Source: DAOPXV01 sp964551445 (GTDB lineage Bacteria > Muiribacteriota > UBA9980). Taken from it: a stretch of DNA of 64,000 bases. The position numbers and the translations under genes are program-made. Under the pieces are notes generated by a model, which made no database searches, was not told the origin of the DNA, and worked only from the letters and a program-made list of their open reading frames with translations. The DNA lies in NCBI GenBank assembly GCA_964551445.1, contig CAZKCG010000004.1, forward strand, positions 124,001 through 188,000, given 5' to 3'. The stretch's first letter is position 1. Each line of letters opens with the position of its first letter. Shown piece by piece: positions 16,290 through 25,732 of this stretch.

Positions 16290-17927
16290 ATGAATTTTCA
16301 ATTCCTGAAAAAACTGAAGATAAACAGCATTCTTATTGCGTCCTTTGTCGCTTTATTCTCGATGATCGCGGCAATAACCTTTTTTCTCGTTCAAACAAAT
16401 CTGCACGCGATCAGCATATCCGACGCCGAAGAACGCGCCCGCCTCATTCTGGACAAAAATCTTGCCACGCATAATTATTTTAATAATATTTTAAAACCGG
16501 CCATCTTTAATTTGATCGATAAATACGCCGATAAAAATTATTTTGATCCGGTATGGATGTCTTCAACGCACGCAAACAAAGAGATCCATAAGTTGTTAAT
16601 GAAAGAGCCCGGCCATGTTAACACCGGTTATTATTACAAAGAATGCGCCATAAACGCCAGAAATCCCGAAAACGAAGCGGATACGCATGAAGCGGCATTC
16701 ATCAAAGAAACAAACGATGATACTGCCCTTATCACCAGATCCGAGATCATAAACTACAATGAGAAACCGTTCCTGGTTTTCATGCGACGCGGAGAGGTAA
16801 TGGACGCCGCCTGTATCCGCTGCCATGGAAAAGCGGATGAAGCGCCCGGCGGCATGGTCAAAATTTACGGAGACAAAAAAGGATTTAAAAAAGATACGGG
16901 CAAAGTGATATCGGCGATCTCGATCAGAGTTCCTCTCGACGCGGCCTATAACACTATGACGACATTCATAAAAAAATTGTCCGGCGTTCTGGTCCTGGAA
17001 TTTCTGGCGACCTTCTTATTAATATACTTCATATTCAAGTTTATCGTCATCAATCAGCTTGAAACTTTCAGACAAAAAACAGACCTTATCGCTAACGATG
17101 AAAGCGCTCTGGGCACATTGGTTTCCGTGCCGGTAGGTTCGGAATTCAACCACATGGCGGATTCTTTCAACCTCATGTCCATAAATCTTAAAAATTTAAA
17201 GGACACTCTTGAAAACAGGATCCTTGAAAGAACTATGGAACTTGAAAAATTAAACAGGACGAAAGATAAATTATTTTCAATAATAGGCCACGATCTGAGA
17301 AATCCATTTTATCAGATAATCGGATTTTCCGAATTAATGATCAGCGGTAAAGACCTCAAAATCGACGATATAAAAGAAATGTGCGGCTTAATTAACCTGG
17401 CGGCCAATAACGCTTCAAATTTGTTGACCAACTTACTGACATGGTCACAGTCTCAGATCGACGAGATCAAATTCAACCCGGAACCTGTAATGATCAAAGA
17501 ATTTATAATAAAGGAAATTTCTGAAATTTACCCGCTGGCGGCGGCGAAAAAAATAAAGATCAGCCACGAACTTGAAAACATAAAAGTGCGCCTGGACGTT
17601 AATATGATAAGAACGGTATTACGGAACCTGCTTACTAACGCCATAAAATATTCATATCCGGAAGGCGGGATAGAAGTTAAAGCGGTAGAAAAAAATAATT
17701 CGATAGAAATTTCGATCAGTGATCATGGCATCGGAATGGACGAAAAACTCGCCGGCATGTTATTTAAAATTGGCGGCAGCATTTCCAGGGAAGGAACGGC
17801 GAATGAAAGAGGAACCGGGCTTGGTTTATTGATCTGTAGTGAATTCATCGATAAACACGGCGGGGAAATAATCGTGAAAAGTACAGCGGGAAAGGGAAGC
17901 TGCTTTATATTCACGCTGCCTCAATAA
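16290..17927 (+). CDS. Sensor histidine kinase with c-type-heme (DUF3365-like) sensor domain
   Basis: 545 aa. Membrane helix at about 13-35, an outside sensor of about 190 residues, second helix about 231-255, then a linker, dimerisation helix and ATPase domain. The sensor ends with CIRCHGK: C175-x-x-C178-H179 is a covalent heme c motif, placed as in DUF3365/Tll0287-type domains, so it may sense redox state, NO or CO. The H-box is IIGHDLRNPF (H334), the N-box LLTNAIKYSYPEGG, then SDHGIGMDE and GTGLGL. No response regulator is adjacent, so the partner is elsewhere. No clear ribosome site, only a 46-base leader behind a perfect promoter. Confidence 0.92.
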   Translation: MNFQFLKKLKINSILIASFVALFSMIAAITFFLVQTNLHAISISDAEERARLILDKNLATHNYFNNILKPAIFNLIDKYADKNYFDPVWMSSTHANKEIHKLLMKEPGHVNTGYYYKECAINARNPENEADTHEAAFIKETNDDTALITRSEIINYNEKPFLVFMRRGEVMDAACIRCHGKADEAPGGMVKIYGDKKGFKKDTGKVISAISIRVPLDAAYNTMTTFIKKLSGVLVLEFLATFLLIYFIFKFIVINQLETFRQKTDLIANDESALGTLVSVPVGSEFNHMADSFNLMSINLKNLKDTLENRILERTMELEKLNRTKDKLFSIIGHDLRNPFYQIIGFSELMISGKDLKIDDIKEMCGLINLAANNASNLLTNLLTWSQSQIDEIKFNPEPVMIKEFIIKEISEIYPLAAAKKIKISHELENIKVRLDVNMIRTVLRNLLTNAIKYSYPEGGIEVKAVEKNNSIEISISDHGIGMDEKLAGMLFKIGGSISREGTANERGTGLGLLICSEFIDKHGGEIIVKSTAGKGSCFIFTLPQ

Positions 17928-17940
17928 AAAGCTGGTAAGA

Positions 17941-19473
17941 TCAAACCGGACCGTCGGTAACAAGCCGGTATTCTTTCGGGTTTATGAGTGATTTGGTCTT
18001 ATGGCCATGTCCCAGCGTAAATAATTCCTTGAAAAAAGAGCGCCAGACGTGTTTGAGAAAATAGATCTGATTGCTTCTTAAAAATTTATTGGATGAGAAA
18101 AGATTTAAATAATAGCGCGGGTTCAGGTTATAATATAATAAAAGATTTTTGTGATAAACGTTTATGGTCTCGTTATAACTCATTTTTCCGGCCGGAACAA
18201 GCACATGCATCTGATCGTAAAATGAAAGGTCATCGTTCTCGATGATATTCTTCTTTTTCATTTCCTCGAAAAGCGCCGTTCCGGGGTATGGAGTTATAAC
18301 GCCCGGGCTTATGAAATCGGCATAGCGGCCGAAGAAATCGAGCTGTTTTTTAAGGGAGGCCTCATCGTCGAATTCAGTTCCCCAGATCGACATAATTAAA
18401 AGAATTATATCGTTTTCTTTTACAAGCTTCATGGCTTTTAATATAATTTCTTCGGACTGTCCGGCTTTATTGAGCTTTGCCAAAACATCATAAAAAGGTG
18501 ACTCCGCTCCCAGCATCATTTCGAATAATCCTAATTGTTTAAGGCTTTTCAAGAGGTCTGCGCATTTTATGACCGATCTGCAGCAGGCCTGCACGAAAAA
18601 ATTTATCTTCATTCCGCTGGCCTTCAGGCAGTCTATGAATCCGATCACCCATTCGCGGTTCGAAAGAAAATCGGTGTCGCCGAAAATAAAAGTGCGGCGG
18701 CCGTAAACCTCATATAATATTTTAAGATATCTTATGGCGTATTCGGGCGAGTGACGCCGGACCGTGTGGTTCCAGGCGGCGGATTCGGTGCAGAAAGAAC
18801 ATCTGTTGGCGCAGCCGCGCGAGAACATGGCGCCGAAGGTTTCAGGGCCGCCATATATCGGGATCTTGTATCTTTCCATCGGGAATAATTCAAAAGCGGG
18901 GAACGGGATCTTGTCTATATCTTCTATGAAGGGGCGTTCCGCGGTCTTATGAACCGCGCCTCCTCCCGGAGGCATGAAAGATATCCCCGAAATATCGCCG
19001 AAGTTTTCTTCATTTACGGCTATGCGCGCTCTTCCCGCGTTTTTTTGTTTTATTTCAAAAATTCTTTTAGCTATCTCTGAAAAAGTGATCTCGCCTTCGC
19101 CTGTTACAACAATATCGACCATTCCGCTTTTAAGGTAGTTATCCTTAAGGGCCGTAAATAAAAAACCGCCGCCCGTGACGGCCGCGTCCGGACATATTTT
19201 TTTAATTATATTAAGGCATGCGTTGACCTCGGCGTGATGGCAGGTATGAACGAAAGTGATCCCGATGAGGTCGGGCTTAAAGTCGACAAGCGTTTCTTTT
19301 AATTTTATCCAGGGAGTTTTTTCGACGTGCAGGTCTAAGATCTTAACGGTGTATAAGTTTTTAACGAAAGCCGCAACATAGCCGAGCGCCGGCGAAGGGA
19401 CGTTGCCGTTGAACCAGCCCGCGTCAGTTTCCGGAGCGTCTACGAGAAGTATTTTGAGGTCTTTTTTTTCCAT
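17941..19473 (-). CDS. B12-binding domain radical SAM protein
   Basis: 510 aa. N-terminal cobalamin-binding fold (about 1-140: ILLVDAP, then ITFVHTCHHAEVNACLNI and VTGGGFLF), then a radical SAM core with C221-x3-C225-x2-C228 in GCANRCSFC, which holds the [4Fe-4S] cluster that cleaves S-adenosylmethionine. Members of this class methylate or rearrange unreactive carbons. The C-terminal 100 residues (YYNLNPRYYLNLFSSNKFLR) resemble those of class B enzymes acting on lipids or cofactors, but the substrate cannot be read. It converges with the kinase gene, 13 bases apart. Confidence 0.9.
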   Translation of the reverse strand: MEKKDLKILLVDAPETDAGWFNGNVPSPALGYVAAFVKNLYTVKILDLHVEKTPWIKLKETLVDFKPDLIGITFVHTCHHAEVNACLNIIKKICPDAAVTGGGFLFTALKDNYLKSGMVDIVVTGEGEITFSEIAKRIFEIKQKNAGRARIAVNEENFGDISGISFMPPGGGAVHKTAERPFIEDIDKIPFPAFELFPMERYKIPIYGGPETFGAMFSRGCANRCSFCTESAAWNHTVRRHSPEYAIRYLKILYEVYGRRTFIFGDTDFLSNREWVIGFIDCLKASGMKINFFVQACCRSVIKCADLLKSLKQLGLFEMMLGAESPFYDVLAKLNKAGQSEEIILKAMKLVKENDIILLIMSIWGTEFDDEASLKKQLDFFGRYADFISPGVITPYPGTALFEEMKKKNIIENDDLSFYDQMHVLVPAGKMSYNETINVYHKNLLLYYNLNPRYYLNLFSSNKFLRSNQIYFLKHVWRSFFKELFTLGHGHKTKSLINPKEYRLVTDGPV

Positions 19474-19687
19474 TTTTCAAAAAATCCCGTTTATTATTTT
19501 TTAGCCCGTCGGTTTCAGGCCATTATAATATATTTTAAATAATATGTAAATAGGGAACGCTTTTGTTTTTAGCCAAAACCGTTTGAACGAATTTTTTATA
19601 GGTTAATGTTTGATAAATAAAACCGATAAGTAAGTTTGAACCAGAAAATTTATTTATGGCATATATTATTACAGGAGATTTGCAGAT

Positions 19688-22321
19688 ATGATAAAAACAG
19701 GCGTTAAACTTACGGTTTTAACCATTTTGCTCATTATTTCGCTCGCGGTCTGCTATGTGGGCGCGGCGCTCGCGGAACCTAACCAGGGATTTCCCGGAAG
19801 GCCTGATATAGAGCGGATAAAAGAGAAAATAACCCCTCTTCTGACCGAGTACAAGGCGAGCCGGATGAAAAATATGGCGCCGGCCGCTCCGAACCGCGAT
19901 CTGCTCGGTGATCAGCGCAGCTTCTTCGTCTATAACTTCAGCATGGGCAGATACGATAACGTCACCGCGACGCTTCGAAAGGTCGGCGGACACTGCTATA
20001 TGTACGTTGACAATACTCTCTGGACGGGAAATCTTATCACGCAGTCTCAGATCGAGACGGTCGCTTCGACCTTCGATAACACTTATTATCCGACCGAGAC
20101 GGCATATTTCGGCCAGGAAAACAGCCCCGGCATAGATAACGACGTTAAAATAACCATATTGACGACGCGCCTGGTATCGTCGAGTAACCCCATCATAGGA
20201 TATTTCGATCCGACAGACGAACTTCCCGATTCACAGGCGCAGACGGTAGGCCTTCGCTCGAACCAGCGCGAAATGTTCTACATGAACGGATATGATTATA
20301 TTCCCGCGAACCCGACCTATATGCACACGCTTTCGCACGAATTCTGGCACATGATATCTTATAACCAGAATCCCAAGGAAGAATCGTGGGTGGCGGAAGG
20401 TATCGCGGATAACGCAGCATATATTGTAGGAAACAGGGTGCTTCAGGATAAAATGGACGCTTTCGCGAAAAACCCGTCCATAAATCTTCTGCCCTTCAGC
20501 TATGATGTGGACCCCATAACGCATTACGGGGCTTCATTTCTTTTCATAAGATATTTATTCGAACAATACGGCGGGACCAATATCGTGGAACAGCAGAATT
20601 TTATGAGAAATCTTACCAGAAGCGGCGACAAAGGCACGCGCACTATCGATTACGCGCTGGCGTCGGCGGGGTATCCGGACGTTAAATTCAAGGACATTTT
20701 CGCCGACTGGGCGCTGACCAATTATATCAACCCTAAAGGATTCTCGAAATACAAATATAAGGATTTCGTGATAAACATCAGCGCGCTTCAGACCCACACG
20801 GGATATCCCGTGCGCGACAGAAGCTTCGACCTTAATTACTGGAGCGCGCATTATATAATGTTTCAATACGCCGCTTCAAAATCGCATGTGCTCGAATTTT
20901 CGGGCGCGCCTTTCGGCACTTATTATCCGCGCGTCTGCATGTTCAATAAAGACGGAACGATCGTGGTTAAGAACATATCTTTAAATGGCGACAACAAAGG
21001 GTTCATAGACCTTGCCGAGTTCGGCCTGACTTATAACAGCGTGCTTTTAGTGCCGGCTTTAACGGCGGAGCGCGGGCCTAACAAATATCATTACGCGGTC
21101 GGTTTCGCGGGTCCGACGGTCGGAATTTATCCGAATCCGGTGTTCGTAGACGATATGTATATAACGGTCAAAAGCATTTCAAAACCTCAGGTAATAGTAA
21201 AGCGCTCGGGCGGGCCGGATCAAAAGGTCACGATGAACGCGGCGCAGAAAAATCTTTATACCGGAACTTATCATGTGGTATATAGCGGAATGTTCGACGT
21301 GAGCGTTACCGGCGAAGACGAGAATGGCCTTATTGGAACCATAAAGACCTCGTTCGAGATAAGAAAACTTCAGAACAGGGTTTTAAATATGATAGCTTTC
21401 GGAGAAGGGCGCGGTTATTTTTCGGCGCGTATCGATATGGCGGATTCGCAAATGCCCGCTGCCGGCGAAAATGCGGCGGATTATCCTAAGGTCACAGTGG
21501 TTCCCGCCGATATCGATGAAAAAACCGGCGTAACGGAAACGGGCGGCGAGCTCAAATGCTTGAGCGGCGTTAGAACTTTTGACAACATTCCAAAGCGCGT
21601 TTATAAAAGCTCGGAGGTCAGTTTCAATTTCCGCGATATAACCCCTTCGAATATTTCGGCGGGACAGCTCGGCATTTATGAAAAAGACGCGAACTCGGCG
21701 ACGGGATTTCGTTTCTGCGAAAGTTATATGAAGGACGGAAATATGATCGCGGCGAATGTTAACACGACGGGCGATTACTATCTCATGTTCGACGATATAG
21801 CTCCGAAGGTATCTGAAATGCGCCGCGCTAACGGCATTATAGACATTCAGATAAATGACGGCGGTTCAGGCGTCGCATCCGGCGGGGTAAAAGTGGAAGC
21901 GCCCGAAGGCGTCGAATATAAATATTTCGAGAATGAAGGGCTTGTAAGAATTTCAAACTACGGCGGGGCAGGAGCCATAAAACTGACGGTAGCCGACAGG
22001 GCTCAAAACAGCGCCGCGTATAACGTTAATTATCAGGCCGGGAACGTTTCAAATGACGTTTCGAGCCTTTACTCAGCGCCGAATCCGGCGGCAACTTTTG
22101 CCAACATCACCTGGCAGGGCGGGGTCCCGCCTTTTAAAGTAAAGATACACGACATATACTCGAACACGGTGGCATCCTACGACGGCGTATTCGCGAGAAA
22201 TTACCGCTGGACGCTGGCTAATGATTCGATGGATATGGTATCGAACGGCATATATTATTTTTCGGTCGAGGACAATAACGGCGTAACCGCGAAATACGGT
22301 AAGATAGCGGTTTTAAAATAG
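19688..22321 (+). CDS. Exported M30-like zinc metallopeptidase
   Basis: 877 aa. Signal peptide about 1-29. HEFWH at 217-221 (LSHEFWHMISYNQNPKEESW) followed by E237 in VAEGIADNA gives a gluzincin site with the short HExxH to Glu spacing, as in peptidase family M30 (hyicolysin-type). NQREMFYMNGYDY before it also fits that family. After about residue 400 the protein is beta-rich, and the last 85 residues (SAPNPAATFANITWQGG, then GIYYFSVED) look like an FlgD-type Ig domain common on exported proteins. ACAGGAG precedes the start. Likely degrades protein outside the inner membrane. Family assignment is from motif layout. Confidence 0.85.
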   Translation: MIKTGVKLTVLTILLIISLAVCYVGAALAEPNQGFPGRPDIERIKEKITPLLTEYKASRMKNMAPAAPNRDLLGDQRSFFVYNFSMGRYDNVTATLRKVGGHCYMYVDNTLWTGNLITQSQIETVASTFDNTYYPTETAYFGQENSPGIDNDVKITILTTRLVSSSNPIIGYFDPTDELPDSQAQTVGLRSNQREMFYMNGYDYIPANPTYMHTLSHEFWHMISYNQNPKEESWVAEGIADNAAYIVGNRVLQDKMDAFAKNPSINLLPFSYDVDPITHYGASFLFIRYLFEQYGGTNIVEQQNFMRNLTRSGDKGTRTIDYALASAGYPDVKFKDIFADWALTNYINPKGFSKYKYKDFVINISALQTHTGYPVRDRSFDLNYWSAHYIMFQYAASKSHVLEFSGAPFGTYYPRVCMFNKDGTIVVKNISLNGDNKGFIDLAEFGLTYNSVLLVPALTAERGPNKYHYAVGFAGPTVGIYPNPVFVDDMYITVKSISKPQVIVKRSGGPDQKVTMNAAQKNLYTGTYHVVYSGMFDVSVTGEDENGLIGTIKTSFEIRKLQNRVLNMIAFGEGRGYFSARIDMADSQMPAAGENAADYPKVTVVPADIDEKTGVTETGGELKCLSGVRTFDNIPKRVYKSSEVSFNFRDITPSNISAGQLGIYEKDANSATGFRFCESYMKDGNMIAANVNTTGDYYLMFDDIAPKVSEMRRANGIIDIQINDGGSGVASGGVKVEAPEGVEYKYFENEGLVRISNYGGAGAIKLTVADRAQNSAAYNVNYQAGNVSNDVSSLYSAPNPAATFANITWQGGVPPFKVKIHDIYSNTVASYDGVFARNYRWTLANDSMDMVSNGIYYFSVEDNNGVTAKYGKIAVLK

Positions 22322-22412
22322 GCGATGGCGGAGGTAGAGCGTGAACTTTAATAACCGGAATTTTGATTTTTGCATCGGAAATTACTCTCAGATATTGATG
22401 AAGAGGAGAAAA

Positions 22413-23045
22413 ATGAAAAAGAATAACGGAAGATTCCAGACGCTTATGCTGGCGATTTTTTCGATAGCTTTCCTCGCTTTAGGCTGCGCGGCTGGGGGAG
22501 GCGGCGTTCTTGGAACTGCGCCGAAACTCGATCAGGACCTTCAGAGCGCGTGGCAGTATGTCCGCATGGGCGACAACAACAACGCCATAATAGCGTTTCG
22601 GCAGGTGCTCGAAAAAACTCCGAATAAAAGCGAGGAAATGTCGGCGCATACTGGTATAGGCTGGGCATACGCGCAGCTTAATGACACCGAAAAAGCGTGC
22701 GCGTATTTCGAAAAGGTCAAATCGACATCGAATGACGCGAACCTCGGATACGCCGGAGTTTTAATATCGCGCGGAAAAGAAGGCGATTATAAGAACGCGG
22801 TCGCTCTTTTGGAGGCGATAAACGTTCACAATCTCGATCAGACTTATATCTCGGATTATAAACTCGATATATCCAGCGCTCAGGCCCACGCGCTCATGGG
22901 TATCGCGTATTATTACACCGGCGACAACAAGAACGCGAAGGCTCAGATCGAAAAAGCCAAGAGCACTGATATAACCGAAGGCACTTCCGCCGTTTCAAAG
23001 ATCGCGAACGCGATACTTGTCGATCTTAAACTTGAAGGATATTAA
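22413..23045 (+). CDS. TPR lipoprotein
   Basis: 210 aa. A lipobox ends the signal peptide (IAFLALGC), so the protein is lipid-anchored in the envelope. Residues about 45-195 hold TPR-like helix pairs: WQYVRMGDNNNAIIAFRQVL, IGWAYAQLNDTEKACAYFEK, AQAHALMGIAYYYTGDNKNA. These usually scaffold protein complexes. GAGGAG precedes ATG 22413. An upstream GTG at 22341 also has GGAGGT, which would add 24 residues before the signal peptide and is less likely. It follows the peptidase gene closely and shares its direction, ending in a clear terminator. Confidence 0.82.
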   Translation: MKKNNGRFQTLMLAIFSIAFLALGCAAGGGGVLGTAPKLDQDLQSAWQYVRMGDNNNAIIAFRQVLEKTPNKSEEMSAHTGIGWAYAQLNDTEKACAYFEKVKSTSNDANLGYAGVLISRGKEGDYKNAVALLEAINVHNLDQTYISDYKLDISSAQAHALMGIAYYYTGDNKNAKAQIEKAKSTDITEGTSAVSKIANAILVDLKLEGY

Positions 23046-23115
23046 GATCGGGGCCGCGCACGAAGGTAGCGGATAAATTCAACCTTATAAAATAAGAAAG
23101 ATCTATTTTATAAAT

Positions 23116-23141
23116 AAAAGCGCTCTATACGGGGCGCTTTT
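23116..23141 (+). terminator. Rho-independent terminator after the TPR lipoprotein
   Basis: AAAAGCGCTC pairs with GGGCGCTTTT (one G-U pair), loop of six bases, followed by a T-rich tract (23142-23160). Confidence 0.85.
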
Positions 23142-23246
23142 ATTATTTTTCATTTTTTTTGAAAAACACATGGCTTTTTTGAAAAATTCGGAATATAATT
23201 ATGATTATGGCCGTAGAAAGCGCGGACCTCAAAAGGAGTGTTTGAT

Positions 23247-24641
23247 TTGCAAATTGAAAAACTTGAAATATATCTGATACCCTTAATTTTATCAATGCTT
23301 ATTGCATTTCCCGCGTTATTGATCTTTCCGGAGGTTTCCATGGCACAGCAGCTCACATGTGAAATATGCCGCGGCAATATCGAAGGAAAATATTATAAAA
23401 TGAACGGGGCCTCGGGCGAATATCTCGTGTGTATTGCCTGTTATGGAAAAATGCCGAGATGTCCCAATTGCAAAGGTTTTATGCGCGAAGAAAATATCCT
23501 CGACGGAAATAAAATGTGCGCGAACTGTTATAACCAGATCAAACAGGCCGATAAATGCGGTATATGCCAGAAACATATAACCGGAAGTTATACGAAATAT
23601 ACCGATCCGTCGTCCGGCGCGACGAACTGTATATGCCAGGACTGCATGGCCCGGTCCGAGCGGTGCAGCGTCTGTAACATTCCTTCGTCGGGCTTGAGTT
23701 CTTACGAAGGAAACCGTCTCTGCGCGGGTTGTTATGATAAAATATCTAAAATGCCGGTATGTGAAGTATGTAAAAATCACATAGCCGGAACTTATGTTCA
23801 ATATAAAGATCCAAAGGACGGGACCGTCACTTATACCTGTTCAAAATGCAATGATAAAACGCCCAAATGCTCGCTTTGCGGCGTTCCTTCGACGGGCCTG
23901 AGCGAGGTCCAGGGCCAGAATGTATGTCAAAAATGTTACGGCGGCCTGAAAAAGTGTCATGGATGCGGTAAATTCATCATGAAAACAAGCTATAATTACA
24001 GCATAGCCGAACAGACCTACTGCCCTGACTGCCAGAAAAACACACCGAAATGCGGCGTCTGCGGACTTCCGACGGGCGACAAACCGGTTACGCTGACCGA
24101 TGGAAGGCAGATATGCCCCGACTGCGAAGCGACTTCGGTCAAGGATGTAGCCACCGTTAAAACTCTTTATGAGGCCGTCGCGGCCTTTATAGTTAAGGAA
24201 TATTCAATGGATATAGGTCATATCAACGCCATCAGCTTCAAAGATATAAAGGAAATGGAAAAACTTGGAAAAGAAACGCCGACGGGGGCTGACGGCGCAA
24301 GCATACCGCTGGGGATATTTTCGAGAAGGGGCGAACAGTTCGACATATTCGTTCAGGAAAATCTGCCGAAAAATCTTTTAATAGGCGTTCTCGCGCACGA
24401 ATACGCGCACGCGTACATGCATGAGGTGTCGCCTGATTATAAGAACACCGAGATCGAGGAAGGGTTTGCCGAATGGATAAGATATAAAACACTGAATTAC
24501 ATAGGCGACGAAAAGGGCGCCAAACTCATAGAGGTCAGACAGGACATTTATGGCGACGGCTTCAGAAAGGTCAGAAACGTCGAAAAGAATGAAGGCTTAG
24601 GCGGCGTATTCAGATTATTCGTGAGAGCGAAAACTAAATAA
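23247..24641 (+). CDS. Exported LIM-like zinc-finger protein with DA1-like peptidase domain
   Basis: 464 aa from TTG 23247, whose AGGAG lies eight bases upstream; a GTG at 23238 overlaps that site. An N-terminal hydrophobic stretch (about 6-30, cleavage near VSMA-QQ) exports it. Residues 38 to about 295 hold 16 CxxC pairs, i.e. eight zinc ribbons in four LIM-like double units (CEIC/CIAC, CPNC/CANC and so on). The C-terminus has HEYAH (384-388) and IEEGFAEW (403-410); the distance from the first His to EEG equals that of plant DA1 peptidases (HExxHAW...EEG) as I recall them. So it is likely a LIM-gated zinc peptidase outside the inner membrane. Substrate unknown. Confidence 0.85.
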   Translation: MQIEKLEIYLIPLILSMLIAFPALLIFPEVSMAQQLTCEICRGNIEGKYYKMNGASGEYLVCIACYGKMPRCPNCKGFMREENILDGNKMCANCYNQIKQADKCGICQKHITGSYTKYTDPSSGATNCICQDCMARSERCSVCNIPSSGLSSYEGNRLCAGCYDKISKMPVCEVCKNHIAGTYVQYKDPKDGTVTYTCSKCNDKTPKCSLCGVPSTGLSEVQGQNVCQKCYGGLKKCHGCGKFIMKTSYNYSIAEQTYCPDCQKNTPKCGVCGLPTGDKPVTLTDGRQICPDCEATSVKDVATVKTLYEAVAAFIVKEYSMDIGHINAISFKDIKEMEKLGKETPTGADGASIPLGIFSRRGEQFDIFVQENLPKNLLIGVLAHEYAHAYMHEVSPDYKNTEIEEGFAEWIRYKTLNYIGDEKGAKLIEVRQDIYGDGFRKVRNVEKNEGLGGVFRLFVRAKTK

Positions 24642-24643
24642 TC

Positions 24644-24773
24644 GTAACAAAAATTTTTTTCGGGACCGCGGTCGAAAATTCGTCCTTGAATTTTTCGCCG
24701 CTTCTCTCTCGGAGGCTCTCGGCCATCGTGGCCTTCGCCTCCTCCGAGATATCCCTCAAAAAAATTTTGTTAC
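24644..24773. repeat. Long nested inverted repeat between convergent genes
   Basis: GTAACAAAAATTTTTTT (24644-24660) opposes AAAAAAATTTTGTTAC (24758-24773). Inside are CTCGGAGG/CCTCCGAG (24708-24715 and 24741-24748) and GGCC/GGCC (24721-24733). It may act as a terminator for both genes or be a small mobile or structural element. Confidence 0.7.
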
Positions 24774-24817
24774 TCATAAATTATGTTAACACTACTTTTT
24801 AACATATTCAGCTTTAT

Positions 24818-25732
24818 TTAGTTCCAATCGTATTTTTTCAAAATGAGCTGTTCGTAAAGGTCTATTCCGTGAGCGTTCAGGCGAAGGCTCATTATCTTTT
24901 CTTTTTCGAATACGTCGAAATTTAATACCGCATATCCGAATTCCTGAAGGTAGAAAAGTTCAGGCGCGATGTTGTCAGTGCCTGTTTTATCCTTTATTTT
25001 TGTCTGAAGGTCGGCGAATTTCATTTCCTGATAAGCGTTTTCTTTCCAGTGATTGTAAAGTATGTCAAATATGTTGTAACGGACGGAAAAATCAAAACGG
25101 CTCTTTTTGGGCGCGAAAAAAACCGGGCCCGTCATTTTGAACACCTCGCGGCCGGCGACGGGATTGATGAGCGCGGCCAGAGCTATCCAGAGGGCGATGA
25201 GGCCCATTATAACTGTGCAGATGGCAATAGGTATATTTAAGAGAGTAGGTATGCCGGATAACGATTTTATTATTTTACAGACGTATAAAATATCTATATC
25301 GAGAAGGAAATAAAATAAAAGCGAGCTGAAGAAACCGAAACCGTATGTAAGGGCGGAAAAGATCACGAGCATTGTGGCCTCTACTGCAAGAACCGTGTAA
25401 TGATCCGGAACTACTCCGTCAACGACGGAATTAAAGGCCCAGTAGTTGAAGAACCAGTTGAAGGCGAAAGTGGTGAATATCGTTCCGCCGTAGGTATTTT
25501 TGTTAGCATATTCCATCATGCCGCATAAGAACTGGCATCCGGCGCCGAATAACAGCGCGTACATTGCGGCTGTTTTAAAGGTCGCTTTAAAATTGGCCGG
25601 TTCCAGACCGTATCCGAACGCGAGCGGCGTGAGCGCCGCGCAGGCGATGGCGAGGCCTATGAGACCGAGCGGAGCGGGATTGGCAAAAACTTCCCTGTGC
25701 TTGGTAAATTCCAGATCGACTTTTCTAACCAT
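24818..25732 (-). CDS. Acetate uptake transporter (GPR1/FUN34/SatP family) with a C-terminal extension
   Basis: 304 aa. The family signature NPAPLGLIGLAIAC is at about 18-31; the family moves acetate or succinate with protons. Six membrane helices occupy about 20-195, the usual size of the family. A cytoplasmic tail of about 95 residues follows (KSRFDFSVRYNIFDILYNHW, then DLQTKIKDKTGTDNIAPELF), ending with LRLNAHGIDLYEQLILKK. That tail looks like a winged-helix or regulatory domain and is not typical of the family. CGGAGG precedes the start. Confidence 0.9.
   Translation of the reverse strand: MVRKVDLEFTKHREVFANPAPLGLIGLAIACAALTPLAFGYGLEPANFKATFKTAAMYALLFGAGCQFLCGMMEYANKNTYGGTIFTTFAFNWFFNYWAFNSVVDGVVPDHYTVLAVEATMLVIFSALTYGFGFFSSLLFYFLLDIDILYVCKIIKSLSGIPTLLNIPIAICTVIMGLIALWIALAALINPVAGREVFKMTGPVFFAPKKSRFDFSVRYNIFDILYNHWKENAYQEMKFADLQTKIKDKTGTDNIAPELFYLQEFGYAVLNFDVFEKEKIMSLRLNAHGIDLYEQLILKKYDWN

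Noticed and set aside
19654..19674. A sigma-54 like site (TGGCATATATT) before the M30-like peptidase.
   Set aside because: The -12 GC doublet is missing.
20151..20180. TTGACG-like hexamer inside the peptidase gene.
   Set aside because: Inside coding sequence with no matching -10.
24861..25100. Plus-strand frames opposite the acetate transporter.
   Set aside because: Typical shadow frames without motifs or ribosome sites.
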